This document shows positions 10,853 to 19,581 of a DNA stretch of 64,000 nt, in pieces. The DNA is taken from assembly GCF_022808855.1 (NCBI RefSeq), contig NZ_JAKZLF010000005.1:149487-213486 (forward strand). Reading direction: 5' to 3'. The stretch comes from Anaeromyxobacter soli (lineage in GTDB: Bacteria; Myxococcota; Myxococcia; Myxococcales; Anaeromyxobacteraceae). A program made the translations under genes and the position numbers. Numbering within the stretch: position 1 is the stretch's first letter; each line of letters begins with the position of its first letter. The notes under the pieces are model-generated. The model did no database searches. It saw only the letters and a list, made by a program, of their open reading frames with translations, and had not been told where the DNA came from.

Positions 10853-11950
10853 ATGCGCATCGCAGTGGCGAGGGAGACGTCGCCCGGGGAGCGCCGCGTG
10901 GCGCTCGTGCCGGAGAACGTGGCGCGGCTCGTGAAGCAGCAGCACGAGCTCCGCGTCGAGCGCGGCGCCGGGGTGGCGGCCGGCTTCCCCGACCAGGCCT
11001 ACGAGGCCGCGGGGGCGGCGCTCGCGGACGGCCCCGCCGCGCTCGAGGGCGCCGAGGTGGTGGTGCGCGTGCAGCGGCCGTCGGAGGCGGAGGCCGACCT
11101 CCTGCCGCAGGGCGCGCTCCTCGTCGCGCTCCTCGCGCCGCACCAGGGCGGGCCGCTCCTCGCGCGGCTCGCGGCGCGGCGCGTGTCGGCGCTCGCCATG
11201 GAGAAGGTGCCTCGCACGACGCGCGCCCAGTCCATGGACGCGCTCAGCTCCCAGGCGACGCTCGCCGGGTACAAGGCCGTCCTCGTCGGCGCGAACGCGC
11301 TGCCTCGCATCCTCCCCATGATGACCACCGCCGCGGGCACGCTCGCGCCGGCCAAGGCGTTCGTCGTCGGCGCGGGGGTCGCCGGCCTGCAGGCCATCGC
11401 CACCGCGCGACGGCTCGGCGCGGTGGTCTCCGCCTTCGACGTGCGCCCGGTGGTGAAGGAGCAGGTGCAGTCGCTCGGCGCGTCGTTCGTGGAGGTCCAG
11501 GAGGTCGCCGCGGAGGGCGCGGGAGGCTACGCGAAGGAGCTCGGCGCCTCCGAGCAGGAGCGCGTGCTCGGCGCGATCGCGGCGCACGTGAAGGACATGG
11601 ACCTCGTCGTCACGACCGCCCAGATCCCCGGCCGGCCGGCGCCGCGGCTCCTCACCGCCGACATGATCCGCTCGATGCGGCCCGGCTCGGTGGTGGTGGA
11701 CCTCGCGGCGGAGTCGGGCGGCAACTGCGAGCTCACGCGCCCGGGCGAGGTGGTGGTCGAGGCGGGCGTCACCGTGCTCGGCCCCCTGAACCTCCCCTCC
11801 ACGGTGCCGTTCCACGCGAGCCAGATGTACGGCCGCAACGTCACGACCTTGCTGCAGCACCTCGCGAAGGACGGCCGGCTCGTGCTCGACCCGCAGGACG
11901 AGATCACCGGCGCCATGCTCGTCGTCCACGACGGGCAGGTCCGCGGCTAG
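10853..11950 (+). CDS. pntAa: NAD(P) transhydrogenase subunit alpha, part 1 (NAD(H)-binding domain I)
   Basis: A 365-residue protein that binds NAD(H) in proton-translocating transhydrogenase, which couples hydride transfer between NADH and NADP+ to the proton gradient. It has the alanine dehydrogenase/PntA N-terminus (VARETSPGERRVALVPE), the Rossmann loop VVGAGVAGLQAIATARRLGA and the NLPSTVPFHASQMYGRN segment. The ATG at 10853 fits the conserved start. It lacks membrane helices, which are encoded by the next gene 12 bp downstream. The three-gene split is the normal form in many bacteria and not a frameshift. Confidence 0.93.
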   Translation: MRIAVARETSPGERRVALVPENVARLVKQQHELRVERGAGVAAGFPDQAYEAAGAALADGPAALEGAEVVVRVQRPSEAEADLLPQGALLVALLAPHQGGPLLARLAARRVSALAMEKVPRTTRAQSMDALSSQATLAGYKAVLVGANALPRILPMMTTAAGTLAPAKAFVVGAGVAGLQAIATARRLGAVVSAFDVRPVVKEQVQSLGASFVEVQEVAAEGAGGYAKELGASEQERVLGAIAAHVKDMDLVVTTAQIPGRPAPRLLTADMIRSMRPGSVVVDLAAESGGNCELTRPGEVVVEAGVTVLGPLNLPSTVPFHASQMYGRNVTTLLQHLAKDGRLVLDPQDEITGAMLVVHDGQVRG

Positions 11951-11962
11951 GGAGGATCATCC

Positions 11963-12265
11963 ATGCCAGGCCTGGAGCTCATCGAGATCTACGTCTTCGT
12001 GCTCGCCGGGTTCGTGGGGTTCTTCACGATCACCCGCGTGCCCGCCCTCCTCCACACGCCGCTCATGTCGGCGACGAACGCCATCAGCGCGATCTCGCTC
12101 GTCGGCTCGCTCGTCATGGCGGGCGCGGACCGCGGCGCCCTCCCGACCGTCCTCGGGTTCATCGCGGTGACGAGCGCCACCATCAACGTCGTCGGCGGCT
12201 TCATCATCACCGACCGCATGCTCAAGATGTTCAAGCGGGCCGACCGCGGGGGGCCGCGCAAGTGA
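11963..12265 (+). CDS. pntAb: NAD(P) transhydrogenase subunit alpha, part 2 (membrane domain)
   Basis: A 100-residue membrane protein with about three transmembrane helices, forming part of the proton channel (domain II) of transhydrogenase. The sequence VGFFTITRVPALLHTPLMS followed by NAISAISLVG is characteristic of the family. GGAGG lies 7 bp before the ATG. Its TGA overlaps the GTG of pntB (GTGA), which indicates translational coupling. Confidence 0.92.
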   Translation: MPGLELIEIYVFVLAGFVGFFTITRVPALLHTPLMSATNAISAISLVGSLVMAGADRGALPTVLGFIAVTSATINVVGGFIITDRMLKMFKRADRGGPRK

Positions 12266-13650
12266 GCCCCCGCACCGTCTTCATCGAGGCCGCCTACCTC
12301 CTCGCCTCGATCCTCTTCATCCTCGGCCTGCGCAGCCTCACCCTCCCCGATCGCGCCCGGCGCGGCATGCAGCTCGCCGCGCTCGGCATGCTCGTCGCGA
12401 TCGTGGGCACGCTCGTGAACCACGAGATCGTGCGCTACGAGTGGATCATCGCCGGGCTCGTGCTCGGCTCGCTCGTCGGCTACCCGCTCGGCGTGTACGT
12501 GCCCATGACCGCGATGCCGCAGCGGATCGCGATCTCCCACATGTTCGGGGCCGTCGCGGCCACGCTCGTCGGGGTCGCGGAGTTCTGGCACCTCGGCAAC
12601 GGGGCGGAGGTCTCGCGGTCCGTCATGGCCGCGCTGGGCTTCGAGGTGCTGTTCGGCGCGCTCACCATCACCGGCAGCTTCATGGCGTTCGGGAAGCTGC
12701 AGGAGCTGCTCCCCTCCCGGCCGGTGACGTTCAAGGGCCAGAACCTCGTCTCGATCGGCATGTTCGCCGCGGCCGCCGCGCTGTTCGCCTGGCTCGTCGC
12801 CGACCCGGCGAACCCGGGCGCGTTCTACGCGATGGTCGTGCTCGGCCTCGTCTTCGGCGTCTCCCTGGTGCTGCCCATCGGCGGCGCCGACATGCCGGTC
12901 GTCATCTCGCTCCTCAACTCGTACGCCGGCCTCGCCTCCTCGGCGACGGGGTTCGCCATCGGCAACAACGTCCTCATCATCGCGGGGGCGCTCGACGGCG
13001 CCTCCGGCTTCATCCTCTCCATCATCATGAGCCGGGCGATGAACCGGTCGTTCGCGAACGTGCTCTTCGGCGCGTTCGGCGCCGCCCCCGAGGCCGCGCA
13101 GAAGACCGCGCAGGGGCTCACCGTCCACGCGATCACCCCCGAGGACGCCGCCATCCAGCTCGCCTACGCCCGGCTCGTCATCGTGGTGCCGGGCTACGGC
13201 ATGGCCGTCGCGCAGGCGCAGCACCAGGTCCGCGAGCTCGCGGCGCTCATCGAGAAGAACGGCGGGACGGTGCTCTACGCCATCCACCCGGTCGCCGGCC
13301 GCATGCCCGGCCACATGAACGTGCTGCTCGCCGAGGCGGACATCCCCTACGAGAAGCTGAAGGAGATGGACGAGATCAACGACGAGTTCAAGAACGCCGA
13401 CGTGGCGCTCGTGATCGGCGCGAACGACGTCGTGAACCCCGCCGCCCGCACGGACAAGGCCTCGCCCATCTACGGGATGCCCATCCTGAACGTCGACGAG
13501 GCGAAGCAGGTCATCGTGATGAAGCGCTCGATGAACCCCGGCTTCGCCGGCATCGAGAACGAGCTCTTCTACCGGGAGAACACCGCGATGCTCTTCGGCG
13601 ACGCGAAGGCGTCGCTCGCGAAGCTCGTGCACGAGATCAAGCAGGCGTGA
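12262..13650 (+). CDS. pntB: NAD(P) transhydrogenase subunit beta
   Basis: A 462-residue protein whose N-terminal ~270 residues form about eight to nine transmembrane helices and whose C-terminal ~190 residues bind NADP(H) (VIVVPGYGMAVAQAQHQVREL, IHPVAGRMPGHMNVLLAEA, GANDVVNPAA). It starts at a GTG overlapping the pntAb stop by 4 bp. With pntAa and pntAb it makes a complete proton-pumping transhydrogenase, a likely NADPH source for biosynthesis during growth on acids. Confidence 0.94.
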   Translation: MSPRTVFIEAAYLLASILFILGLRSLTLPDRARRGMQLAALGMLVAIVGTLVNHEIVRYEWIIAGLVLGSLVGYPLGVYVPMTAMPQRIAISHMFGAVAATLVGVAEFWHLGNGAEVSRSVMAALGFEVLFGALTITGSFMAFGKLQELLPSRPVTFKGQNLVSIGMFAAAAALFAWLVADPANPGAFYAMVVLGLVFGVSLVLPIGGADMPVVISLLNSYAGLASSATGFAIGNNVLIIAGALDGASGFILSIIMSRAMNRSFANVLFGAFGAAPEAAQKTAQGLTVHAITPEDAAIQLAYARLVIVVPGYGMAVAQAQHQVRELAALIEKNGGTVLYAIHPVAGRMPGHMNVLLAEADIPYEKLKEMDEINDEFKNADVALVIGANDVVNPAARTDKASPIYGMPILNVDEAKQVIVMKRSMNPGFAGIENELFYRENTAMLFGDAKASLAKLVHEIKQA

Positions 13651-13786
13651 GCCCTCTTCCGCGGCCGTCGTGAAGAGAAGCTGGATGACGCATGCGGGAA
13701 TTTGCCGTTTCCTCGCGCGGCGGTCCGGCGCACATTACCTCCCGTTCCCCGGAGCGCTCCTCGCGGAGCCGTCGAAAGGAAGCCCG

Positions 13787-14839
13787 ATGTCGAAGACCCC
13801 CGCCTACGCCGCCCCCTCCCCCGGAGCGCCGCTCGCTCCCTTCACCGTCGAGCGCCGCGACCCGGGGCCGCACGACGTGCTCATCGACATCCTGTACTGC
13901 GGGGTCTGCCACTCCGACATCCACCAGGCGCGCGACGAGTGGGGCGGCGGGATCTTCCCCATGGTGCCGGGCCACGAGATCATCGGCCGCGTCCGCCAGG
14001 TCGGGAAGGCCGTGACGAGGCTCGCGCCGGGCGACGTCGCGGGCGTGGGGTGCATGGTCGACTCCTGCCGCGAGTGCGATCCCTGCCGGCACGACAGCGA
14101 GCAGTTCTGCGAGAAGGGCGCCGCCTTCACCTACAACGGGACGGAGATGGACCGGCGCACGCGGACGTACGGCGGCTACTCGACGCGCGTCGTCGTCGAC
14201 GAGCGGTTCGTCCTGAAGGTCCCGGCCAGCCTCGATCCGGCCGGCGCCGCGCCGCTCCTCTGCGCCGGCATCACCACCTACTCCCCGCTGCGCCAGTGGA
14301 ACTGCAAGCCCGGCGACCGCGTCGCCGTGGTCGGCCTCGGCGGCCTGGGCCACATGGCCGTCAAGCTCGCGGCCTCCATGGGCGCCGAGGTCACGATGCT
14401 GAGCACGTCCGCCTCGAAGGAGGCGGACGCGCGCCGGCTGGGCGCGCACGGGTTCGCGTCCACCAAGGACGCCTCCACGTTCTCCAGGCTCGCGGGCCGC
14501 TTCGACCTCATCGTGGACACCATCTCGGCGCCGCACGACTACAACGCGTACCTCGGCCTCTTGCGCCCGAAGGGCGCCATGGTGCTGCTCGGCGTGCCCC
14601 CCGAGCCGACCCCCGTCGCCGCCTTCTCCCTCATCTCCGGGAACAAGCGGCTCGCCGGATCGCTCATCGGCGGCATCGCGGAGACCCAGGAGATGCTCGA
14701 CTACTGCGCCGCGCACGGCATCGTCTCGGACGTCGAGATCATCCCGATCCAGAAGATCAACGAGGCGTACGATCGCATGATGCGCGGCGACGTCCGCTAC
14801 CGGTTCGTCATCGACGTCTCGAGCCTCGAGCGCGCTTGA
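13787..14839 (+). CDS. Zinc-dependent NAD(P) alcohol dehydrogenase (YahK/cinnamyl-alcohol-dehydrogenase type)
   Basis: A 350-residue medium-chain dehydrogenase that reduces aldehydes or oxidises alcohols. Catalytic zinc ligands are in CGVCHSD and GHE, structural zinc ligands in the CRECDPCRHDSEQFC cluster, and the dinucleotide fold in GLGGLGHMAVK. The sequence AFTYNGTEMD and the TYGGYSTRVVV segment match the YahK-like class. The ATG at 13787 has AAAGGA 6 bp upstream. Substrate is unknown. It stands alone downstream of pntB; an NADPH-dependent aldehyde reductase would fit that neighbour. Confidence 0.88.
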   Translation: MSKTPAYAAPSPGAPLAPFTVERRDPGPHDVLIDILYCGVCHSDIHQARDEWGGGIFPMVPGHEIIGRVRQVGKAVTRLAPGDVAGVGCMVDSCRECDPCRHDSEQFCEKGAAFTYNGTEMDRRTRTYGGYSTRVVVDERFVLKVPASLDPAGAAPLLCAGITTYSPLRQWNCKPGDRVAVVGLGGLGHMAVKLAASMGAEVTMLSTSASKEADARRLGAHGFASTKDASTFSRLAGRFDLIVDTISAPHDYNAYLGLLRPKGAMVLLGVPPEPTPVAAFSLISGNKRLAGSLIGGIAETQEMLDYCAAHGIVSDVEIIPIQKINEAYDRMMRGDVRYRFVIDVSSLERA

Positions 14840-14887
14840 GCCGACCCACCCCGGGCGCGGCCGACGCGCGGCGCTCGGCCAATCCCG

Positions 14888-15346
14888 TCACGCGTGCGGC
14901 CGCTTCTCGGTGGCGCGCGCCCCGGCGCCGGCCTGCGGCGCGGTCGCGACGCCGAGCTGGCGCATGAGCCCGAGCGCGTCCCACTGGGTCCACTCCTCGA
15001 CGAGCTTCGCGCCCTTGAACTTCCCCACCGTGATCCCCTCGACCGTGCAGCGCGTCCCGGTGGGCTCGATGCCCATGAGCGCCGCGCGGTGCGTTCCCGT
15101 CATGCGCCACCGCGTGATCACCGTGTCGTGATCCGCGAAGGAGCCGAGGATCGTCGGGGCCATGTCGGGGAAGGCGTCCCGGTACTGGCGGCACAGCTCG
15201 CGCGTCTTCTCGAGATCGGTGTCTCCGGCCAGCGGATCGTGGCTCCGGTACTTGGGGTCGCAGAGCTCGTCGAAGATGCCGAAGTTCCCCTTCCCCCAGG
15301 CCTCCTCGAACATCCTGCGGTGAGACTGCTTGATGTCCACGGCCAT
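14888..15346 (-). CDS. SnoaL-like polyketide cyclase family protein
   Basis: A 152-residue protein with the NTF2-like alpha+beta fold of the SnoaL ester-cyclase family. It has the typical DPKYRSHDP, FPDMAPTILGSFADHDTVITRWRM and VEGITVGKFKGAKLVEEW blocks. Such proteins are often of unknown role outside antibiotic clusters, and nothing nearby suggests polyketide synthesis. AAGGGAG lies about 9 bp before the ATG. The C-terminal ~20 residues (Ala/Gly-rich, ending KRPHA) extend beyond the domain. Confidence 0.82.
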   Translation of the reverse strand: MAVDIKQSHRRMFEEAWGKGNFGIFDELCDPKYRSHDPLAGDTDLEKTRELCRQYRDAFPDMAPTILGSFADHDTVITRWRMTGTHRAALMGIEPTGTRCTVEGITVGKFKGAKLVEEWTQWDALGLMRQLGVATAPQAGAGARATEKRPHA

Positions 15347-15668
15347 GACTCGCTCCCTTCCACCTCCCCTGAAGACCTTCGAGGGGGAGGCGGGACTGAC
15401 GTAGGCAACGGCCCGGTGGGGCGCGCGGTCAACGCTCGCTGACCCCCGAGATCACGGGGCGGTGGAGCCCAGCCGTCGGGGGCACGGCGGATGGACGCCG
15501 GTCCCGCGCGGGCGCCGCCCCGCCCGGCTGCTTCACGGCGCGCCCCTCGCGCAGCACCTGACGGAGCCGGCCGCGCCTGCCGCGTGGGCCTCGTCGTCCT
15601 CCACACGCAGCACTAAGAAAAGGTTTGCCACGGTCCGCCGCCTCGTTCGCGGCGCGAGGGAGAGAGAG
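15347..15668. other. Intergenic region upstream of the ICL2-type isocitrate lyase
   Basis: This 322-bp gap separates the divergently transcribed SnoaL-like gene and isocitrate lyase. No convincing gene was found. A short AT-richer patch around 15603-15632 precedes the lyase and is the likeliest promoter area, but no clean -35/-10 pair is visible. Confidence 0.4.
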
Positions 15669-17921
15669 ATGGATCTCGAGAAGGAGGTCGCCGAGCTTCG
15701 CCGCTGGTTCGAGAGCCCCCGCTTCGCGGGCATCAAGCGGATCCACTCGGCGCGCGAGGTGATCGAGCAGCGGGGCACCATCCGGCCGGACTACACGGTG
15801 GCCCGGTCCGCCGCCGAGGCCTTCCACGCGCGCCTGCGCGAGCTGTTCGAGCAGAGGCGGTGCATCACCACCTTCGGCCCGTACTCGCCCGGGCAGGCGG
15901 TGGCGATGAAGAAGATGGGGATCGAGGGCATCTACCTCGGCGGCTGGGCCACCTCCGCGAAGGGCTCCTCGCACGAGGACCCCGGCCCCGACCTCGCGAG
16001 CTATCCGCTGAGCCAGGTCCCCGACGAGGCGGCGCCGATCGTCCGCGCCCTGCTCACCGCCGACAGGAACCAGCTCCACGCCCGCGCGCGCATGACCGAG
16101 GAGCAGCGCAGGGCGACGGCGGCGGTGGACTTCCGGCCCTTCATCATCGCGGACGCCGACACCGGCCACGGCGGTGACGCGCACGTGCGCAACCTCATCC
16201 GGCGCTTCGTCGAGGTGGGCGTGCCGGGCTACCACATCGAGGATCAGAAGCCGGGCGTGAAGAAGTGCGGCCACCAGGGCGGCAAGGTGCTCGTCTCCGA
16301 GGACGAGCAGCTGAAGCGCCTCTCCGCGGCCCGCTTCCAGCTCGACATCATGGGCGTGCCGGGCATCCTCGTCGCCCGCACCGACGCCGAGTCGGCCACC
16401 CTGCTCGACGGGCGCGGCGACGACCGGGACCAGCCGTTCATCCTCGGCGCCAGGAACCTCGCGCTGCCCACCTTCAAGGCCGCCTTCCTCGCCATCCTGC
16501 GGCAGTTCCAGCGGGCCGGCGTGGAGGAGCTCTCCGGCCACGAGCTCTACGCGCTCTGCGAGGAGGAGCTCGCGGCCGCCGACGCCTGGCTCGAGCGGAC
16601 CGGGTTCGCGAAGGGGATCGCCGCCGCGGCCGCAGGCTACCTCCGGGGAGCGATCCGCTCCGTGGACGCCGCGCTCGACGAGGTCTTCGACGCGTTCGTC
16701 GACGCCTGGCAGCAGGAGGCGGGCATCTCCACCTACGCCCAGGCGGTGGGCGAGGCGATCGCCTTCCGCGAGAACGAGGGCGACCCGCCGGCGATGAGCA
16801 AGGCCGACTGGCTCGCGTTCGCCGAGCGCGCCCCGTTCTACCGGGCGCGGGAGCGGGCGCGCTCGATCGGCCTCGACGTCACCTGGGACTGCGAGCACGC
16901 GAAGACCCCCGACGGCTACTACCAGGTGCGCGGCGGCCTCGACTACGCGATCGCCAAGTCGCTGGCCGCGGCGCCGTTCGCGGACCTGCTCTGGATGGAG
17001 ACCAAGACGGCCGACCTGCACGACGCGAGGCGGTTCGCGGACGCCATCCACGCCGCCTTCCCCGACAAGATGCTCGCCTACAACCTCTCCCCGTCCTTCA
17101 ACTGGGACACCACCGGGATGGACGACGAGCAGATGCGGCGCTTCCCCGAGGAGCTCGGGAAGCTGGGGTTCGTGTTCAACTTCATCACCTACGGCGGGCA
17201 CCAGATCGACGGCCTCGCCGCGGAGGAGTTCGCGAGCGCGCTCCGCCAGGACGGCATGCTCGCGCTGGCGCGCCTGCAGCGGAAGTTCCGCCTGCTCGAG
17301 TCGGGCTACCGCACGCCGCAGACGCTGGTGGGCGGGCCGCGCGCCGACGCCGGGCTCATGTCGATCTCGGGCCGCACCGCCACCACCAAGGCGATGGGCC
17401 AGGGCTCGACGCAGGTCCAGCACCTCGTGCAGACCGAGGTGCCGCCCAAGCTGCTCGAGGAGTGGCTCGACGCGTGGCGCGAGCACCACGGGGTGCAGGG
17501 CAAGCTGCGCGTCGCCCTCCGGCCGCACACCGCGGAGTCCGATCTGCTCGAGCTCGCGCTCGTCTCGGCGGACGGGGAGAAGAAGCTCGACGTGATCTTC
17601 GCGAGCATCCACGACCGGCGCGGGCGCAGCATCCTGTCGGTGCGCGACCAGAACAACTTCGATCTCGGCCTGCGCAAGAAGCGGCTGATGACGCTCGTGC
17701 TCCTGTTCCTGTTCCACCGCTACAAGGTGGACTCGGTGCACTTCGTGACGCCCACCGAGGACAACCAGCGCCAGGCGGAGGGCATGAGGGCGCAGGGGCT
17801 GTTCGGCACGGTCGTGCAGGAGGTCGGCGAGATCATCGTCGCCGACGTGAACAAGGCGCGGGTGAAGGAGCTGCTCGCGCCGGACCGGGCGGCGCTCAAG
17901 GCGCTCATCGCGAGGCGATAG
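15669..17921 (+). CDS. aceA: Isocitrate lyase, long ICL2-type form
   Basis: A 750-residue isocitrate lyase that splits isocitrate to succinate and glyoxylate. The catalytic [10 protein letters not shown] loop holds Cys200, and the metal-binding [10 protein letters not shown] and [12 protein letters not shown] segments are intact. Compared with ordinary ~430-residue lyases it has an insertion around residues 270-350 and a C-terminal domain from ~590. This is the architecture of mycobacterial ICL2, where the C-terminal domain is reported to mediate acetyl-CoA activation. GAGGGAG precedes the ATG at 15669. It is a second lyase in addition to the one in the fusion at 166-3495, and so may serve a different carbon source or regulatory state. 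Confidence 0.92.
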   Translation: MDLEKEVAELRRWFESPRFAGIKRIHSAREVIEQRGTIRPDYTVARSAAEAFHARLRELFEQRRCITTFGPYSPGQAVAMKKMGIEGIYLGGWATSAKGSSHEDPGPDLASYPLSQVPDEAAPIVRALLTADRNQLHARARMTEEQRRATAAVDFRPFIIADADTGHGGDAHVRNLIRRFVEVGVPGYHIEDQKPGVKKCGHQGGKVLVSEDEQLKRLSAARFQLDIMGVPGILVARTDAESATLLDGRGDDRDQPFILGARNLALPTFKAAFLAILRQFQRAGVEELSGHELYALCEEELAAADAWLERTGFAKGIAAAAAGYLRGAIRSVDAALDEVFDAFVDAWQQEAGISTYAQAVGEAIAFRENEGDPPAMSKADWLAFAERAPFYRARERARSIGLDVTWDCEHAKTPDGYYQVRGGLDYAIAKSLAAAPFADLLWMETKTADLHDARRFADAIHAAFPDKMLAYNLSPSFNWDTTGMDDEQMRRFPEELGKLGFVFNFITYGGHQIDGLAAEEFASALRQDGMLALARLQRKFRLLESGYRTPQTLVGGPRADAGLMSISGRTATTKAMGQGSTQVQHLVQTEVPPKLLEEWLDAWREHHGVQGKLRVALRPHTAESDLLELALVSADGEKKLDVIFASIHDRRGRSILSVRDQNNFDLGLRKKRLMTLVLLFLFHRYKVDSVHFVTPTEDNQRQAEGMRAQGLFGTVVQEVGEIIVADVNKARVKELLAPDRAALKALIARR

Positions 17922-17946
17922 GCGGGAGACCGGGCGAGCGCCCGTT

Positions 17947-18002
17947 CCGGATCGAAACGGCTTCCCCTCCCGGATCGGAACGGTCGCACGGGTTCGGAAC
18001 GG
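17947..18002. repeat. Three direct copies of a 14-bp motif between aceA and the exported-protein gene
   Basis: CCGGATCGAAACGG (17947-17960), CCGGATCGGAACGG (17970-17983) and CGGGTTCGGAACGG (17989-18002) form an iteron-like array with start-to-start spacing of 23 and 19 bp. The last copy runs into GGAACGGTTCC, a palindrome about one base pair. This is likely a protein-binding array controlling the exported protein at 18126; the regulator is unknown. Confidence 0.5.
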
Positions 18003-18125
18003 TTCCGGCGCGGCCGCGTGTCGCGATCCGGCGCCGGACCCGCGATCTCGCCGGCGAGCGGGGCGTGGCACGACGCGCGCAATGGCGTCGTCCCGTCTCA
18101 CTCACGACGAACGACGAAAGGCCCG

Positions 18126-18674
18126 GTGACGAAGATGACCGTTCAGAATGCCCAGCAGTCCGCTCGCGTCCGCTCCAGCCTCCTCCGCAGGATCTCCTTC
18201 GCCCTCGCAGCGCTCGCGCTCGCGGGCTCCGCCGCGGCGGACGTCACGTTCAATCCCGCGACCGGCCAGGGCTTCGTGGGGAAGGGCGACGTGCAGACCC
18301 CCTTCGCCTGGAACAACGCCATGCTCCAGTCGTACGCCAACGCCATCGCGTTCAGCTACGAGTCCGAGGCGGTCTACGACGTGACCTGCGAGAAGGAGGG
18401 GAAGAAGACCACCCTGACCAAGCAATTCAAGCGGAGCCGCGCCTCGGAGCTGAGCATCCAGTTCGAGACCCGCAACAACAAGAAGCAGGTGACCGGCTTC
18501 TTCCTCATCGGCTACGGCGACGAGGTCGAGAGCACCGTCGACGGCAGCGACATCTGCCCGGCCTCGGACAACGACATCGCCTGGGTGGAGGTGCCCGGAA
18601 CCCGCGTGACGCTCTCCACGACGCCGGCCCGTCTCTACGTGACGTTCGGCGCGTCCCGGGCCCTGCTGTACTGA
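18126..18674 (+). CDS. Exported protein of unknown function
   Basis: About 182 residues. A basic N-terminus and hydrophobic stretch (LLRRISFALAALALAGSAAA) form a Sec signal peptide with likely cleavage after SAAA. The mature ~140 residues are beta-rich, with a Cys in VTCEKEG and another in SDICPAS that could form a disulfide. No family is recognised. The GTG at 18126 has AAAGG 5 bp upstream; an ATG at 18135 is an alternative. A repeated palindromic element starts directly after the stop codon. Confidence 0.65.
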   Translation: MTKMTVQNAQQSARVRSSLLRRISFALAALALAGSAAADVTFNPATGQGFVGKGDVQTPFAWNNAMLQSYANAIAFSYESEAVYDVTCEKEGKKTTLTKQFKRSRASELSIQFETRNNKKQVTGFFLIGYGDEVESTVDGSDICPASDNDIAWVEVPGTRVTLSTTPARLYVTFGASRALLY

Positions 18675-18773
18675 ACGTCGGTTCGTGATTCGCGATCACC
18701 TTCGGTGATGAATCACGCTGGTCCCCTGCGCCGCCGCGAGCGGCGTCGCCCCAGCGGGCTCGCTGCACTCGCC
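18675..18773 (+). repeat. Composite intergenic repeat, copy 1, with 3'-end hairpin
   Basis: Starting right after the TGA at 18672-18674, a 40-bp block (18681-18720) and a 53-bp GC-rich block (18721-18773) recur, in the same order and in the same orientation to the upstream gene, after the gene ending at 32799. The first block folds into a strong hairpin: GTGATTC (18685-18691) pairs with GAATCAC (18710-18716), and inside it ATCACC pairs with GGTGAT around loop TTC. No T-run follows, so it is not a classical terminator. Confidence 0.7.
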
Positions 18774-18858
18774 GCCGCGCCTTCGCTCGACGCCGCCCCG
18801 GCCCGCCAGGCCGGGGCGGCGCTGCGTTCGCCGCGGGCCTCGAGGCCTCCGGCCCAGC

Positions 18859-19581
18859 TCAGCACGGGCCGAGCAGGCGTTCGCGCAGCCGCGCGACCTC
18901 GGCCGCGAGGGAGCCCAGCTCCCTCCCCGCCAGCAGCGCGTCCTCGAGCGCCGCGGCCGCTTCCGAGAGCGCGGGGAGCCCGAACGTCCCGGCGGTCCCC
19001 CGCAGCCGATGGGCGAGCCGACCCGCCGCGTCCGCCTCACCCGCGGCCACCTTCGCCTCGAGCTCCTGGGCCACGGCGTCGAGCGAGGAGACGAAGCCGG
19101 CGCGCAGCGACGCGACGTCCACGCGCGCGGCGGCGGGACGAGGAGGCGGCGCAGCCGGCTCCGCCGGCTTCTCCGGGAGAGCTCGCGGCGGCGCCGCTCG
19201 CTCCCAGATGGCCAGCACCTCGGCCGCGAGCGCCAGCGGATCGAAGGGCTTCGTCACGACGCCCGCCGCACCCATCGCGCCGTAGGCTGCCACCTCCCCC
19301 GGCTGCACGCGCGCCGTGAGGAACACCACCACCGGTGCCTGCGTCCCCGCGCACGCGCGCAGCGCGGCCAGCGTCGCCGGACCGTCGGTGCCCGGCATCA
19401 TCACGTCGAGCAGGATCAGGTCGGGGCGGAGCTCGTCGAGGCGAGCGATGGCATCCGTCCCGCTCGCGCACTCCGCCACCTCGAAGCCGCCCACCGCCTC
19501 GAGCGCGATCCGCGCGACCGTTCGGATGTCGCGCTCGTCGTCGACGACGAGCACCCTGCGGAGCGGCCGCGCGGCGCTCAC
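18859..19581 (-). CDS. Response regulator receiver fused to an HPt domain
   Basis: A 240-residue phosphorelay protein. Residues ~8-125 are a receiver domain (VLVVDDE; phospho-acceptor Asp59 in LLDVMMPG; TAR and KP switch residues). A Pro/Ala linker (~138-160) leads to an HPt helical domain with AHRLRGTAGTFGLPAL and phospho-acceptor His191. There is no DNA-binding output domain, so it should shuttle phosphate from the kinase next door to another receiver, plausibly the NtrC-type protein encoded divergently at 23201. Its GTG overlaps the kinase stop by 4 bp. Confidence 0.88.
   Translation of the reverse strand: MSAARPLRRVLVVDDERDIRTVARIALEAVGGFEVAECASGTDAIARLDELRPDLILLDVMMPGTDGPATLAALRACAGTQAPVVVFLTARVQPGEVAAYGAMGAAGVVTKPFDPLALAAEVLAIWERAAPPRALPEKPAEPAAPPPRPAAARVDVASLRAGFVSSLDAVAQELEAKVAAGEADAAGRLAHRLRGTAGTFGLPALSEAAAALEDALLAGRELGSLAAEVARLRERLLGPC

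Noticed and set aside
9304-12261. Very long plus-strand open frame running into pntB
   Set aside because: Only the part from 12262 has protein-like composition and PntB homology. The upstream portion is Arg/Pro/Gly-rich and overlaps real genes in other frames.
10853-12265. pntA split into two genes considered as a frameshift
   Set aside because: Separate NAD-binding (PntAa) and membrane (PntAb) subunits are a normal arrangement. The second gene has its own SD and start, and the 12-bp gap is regular.
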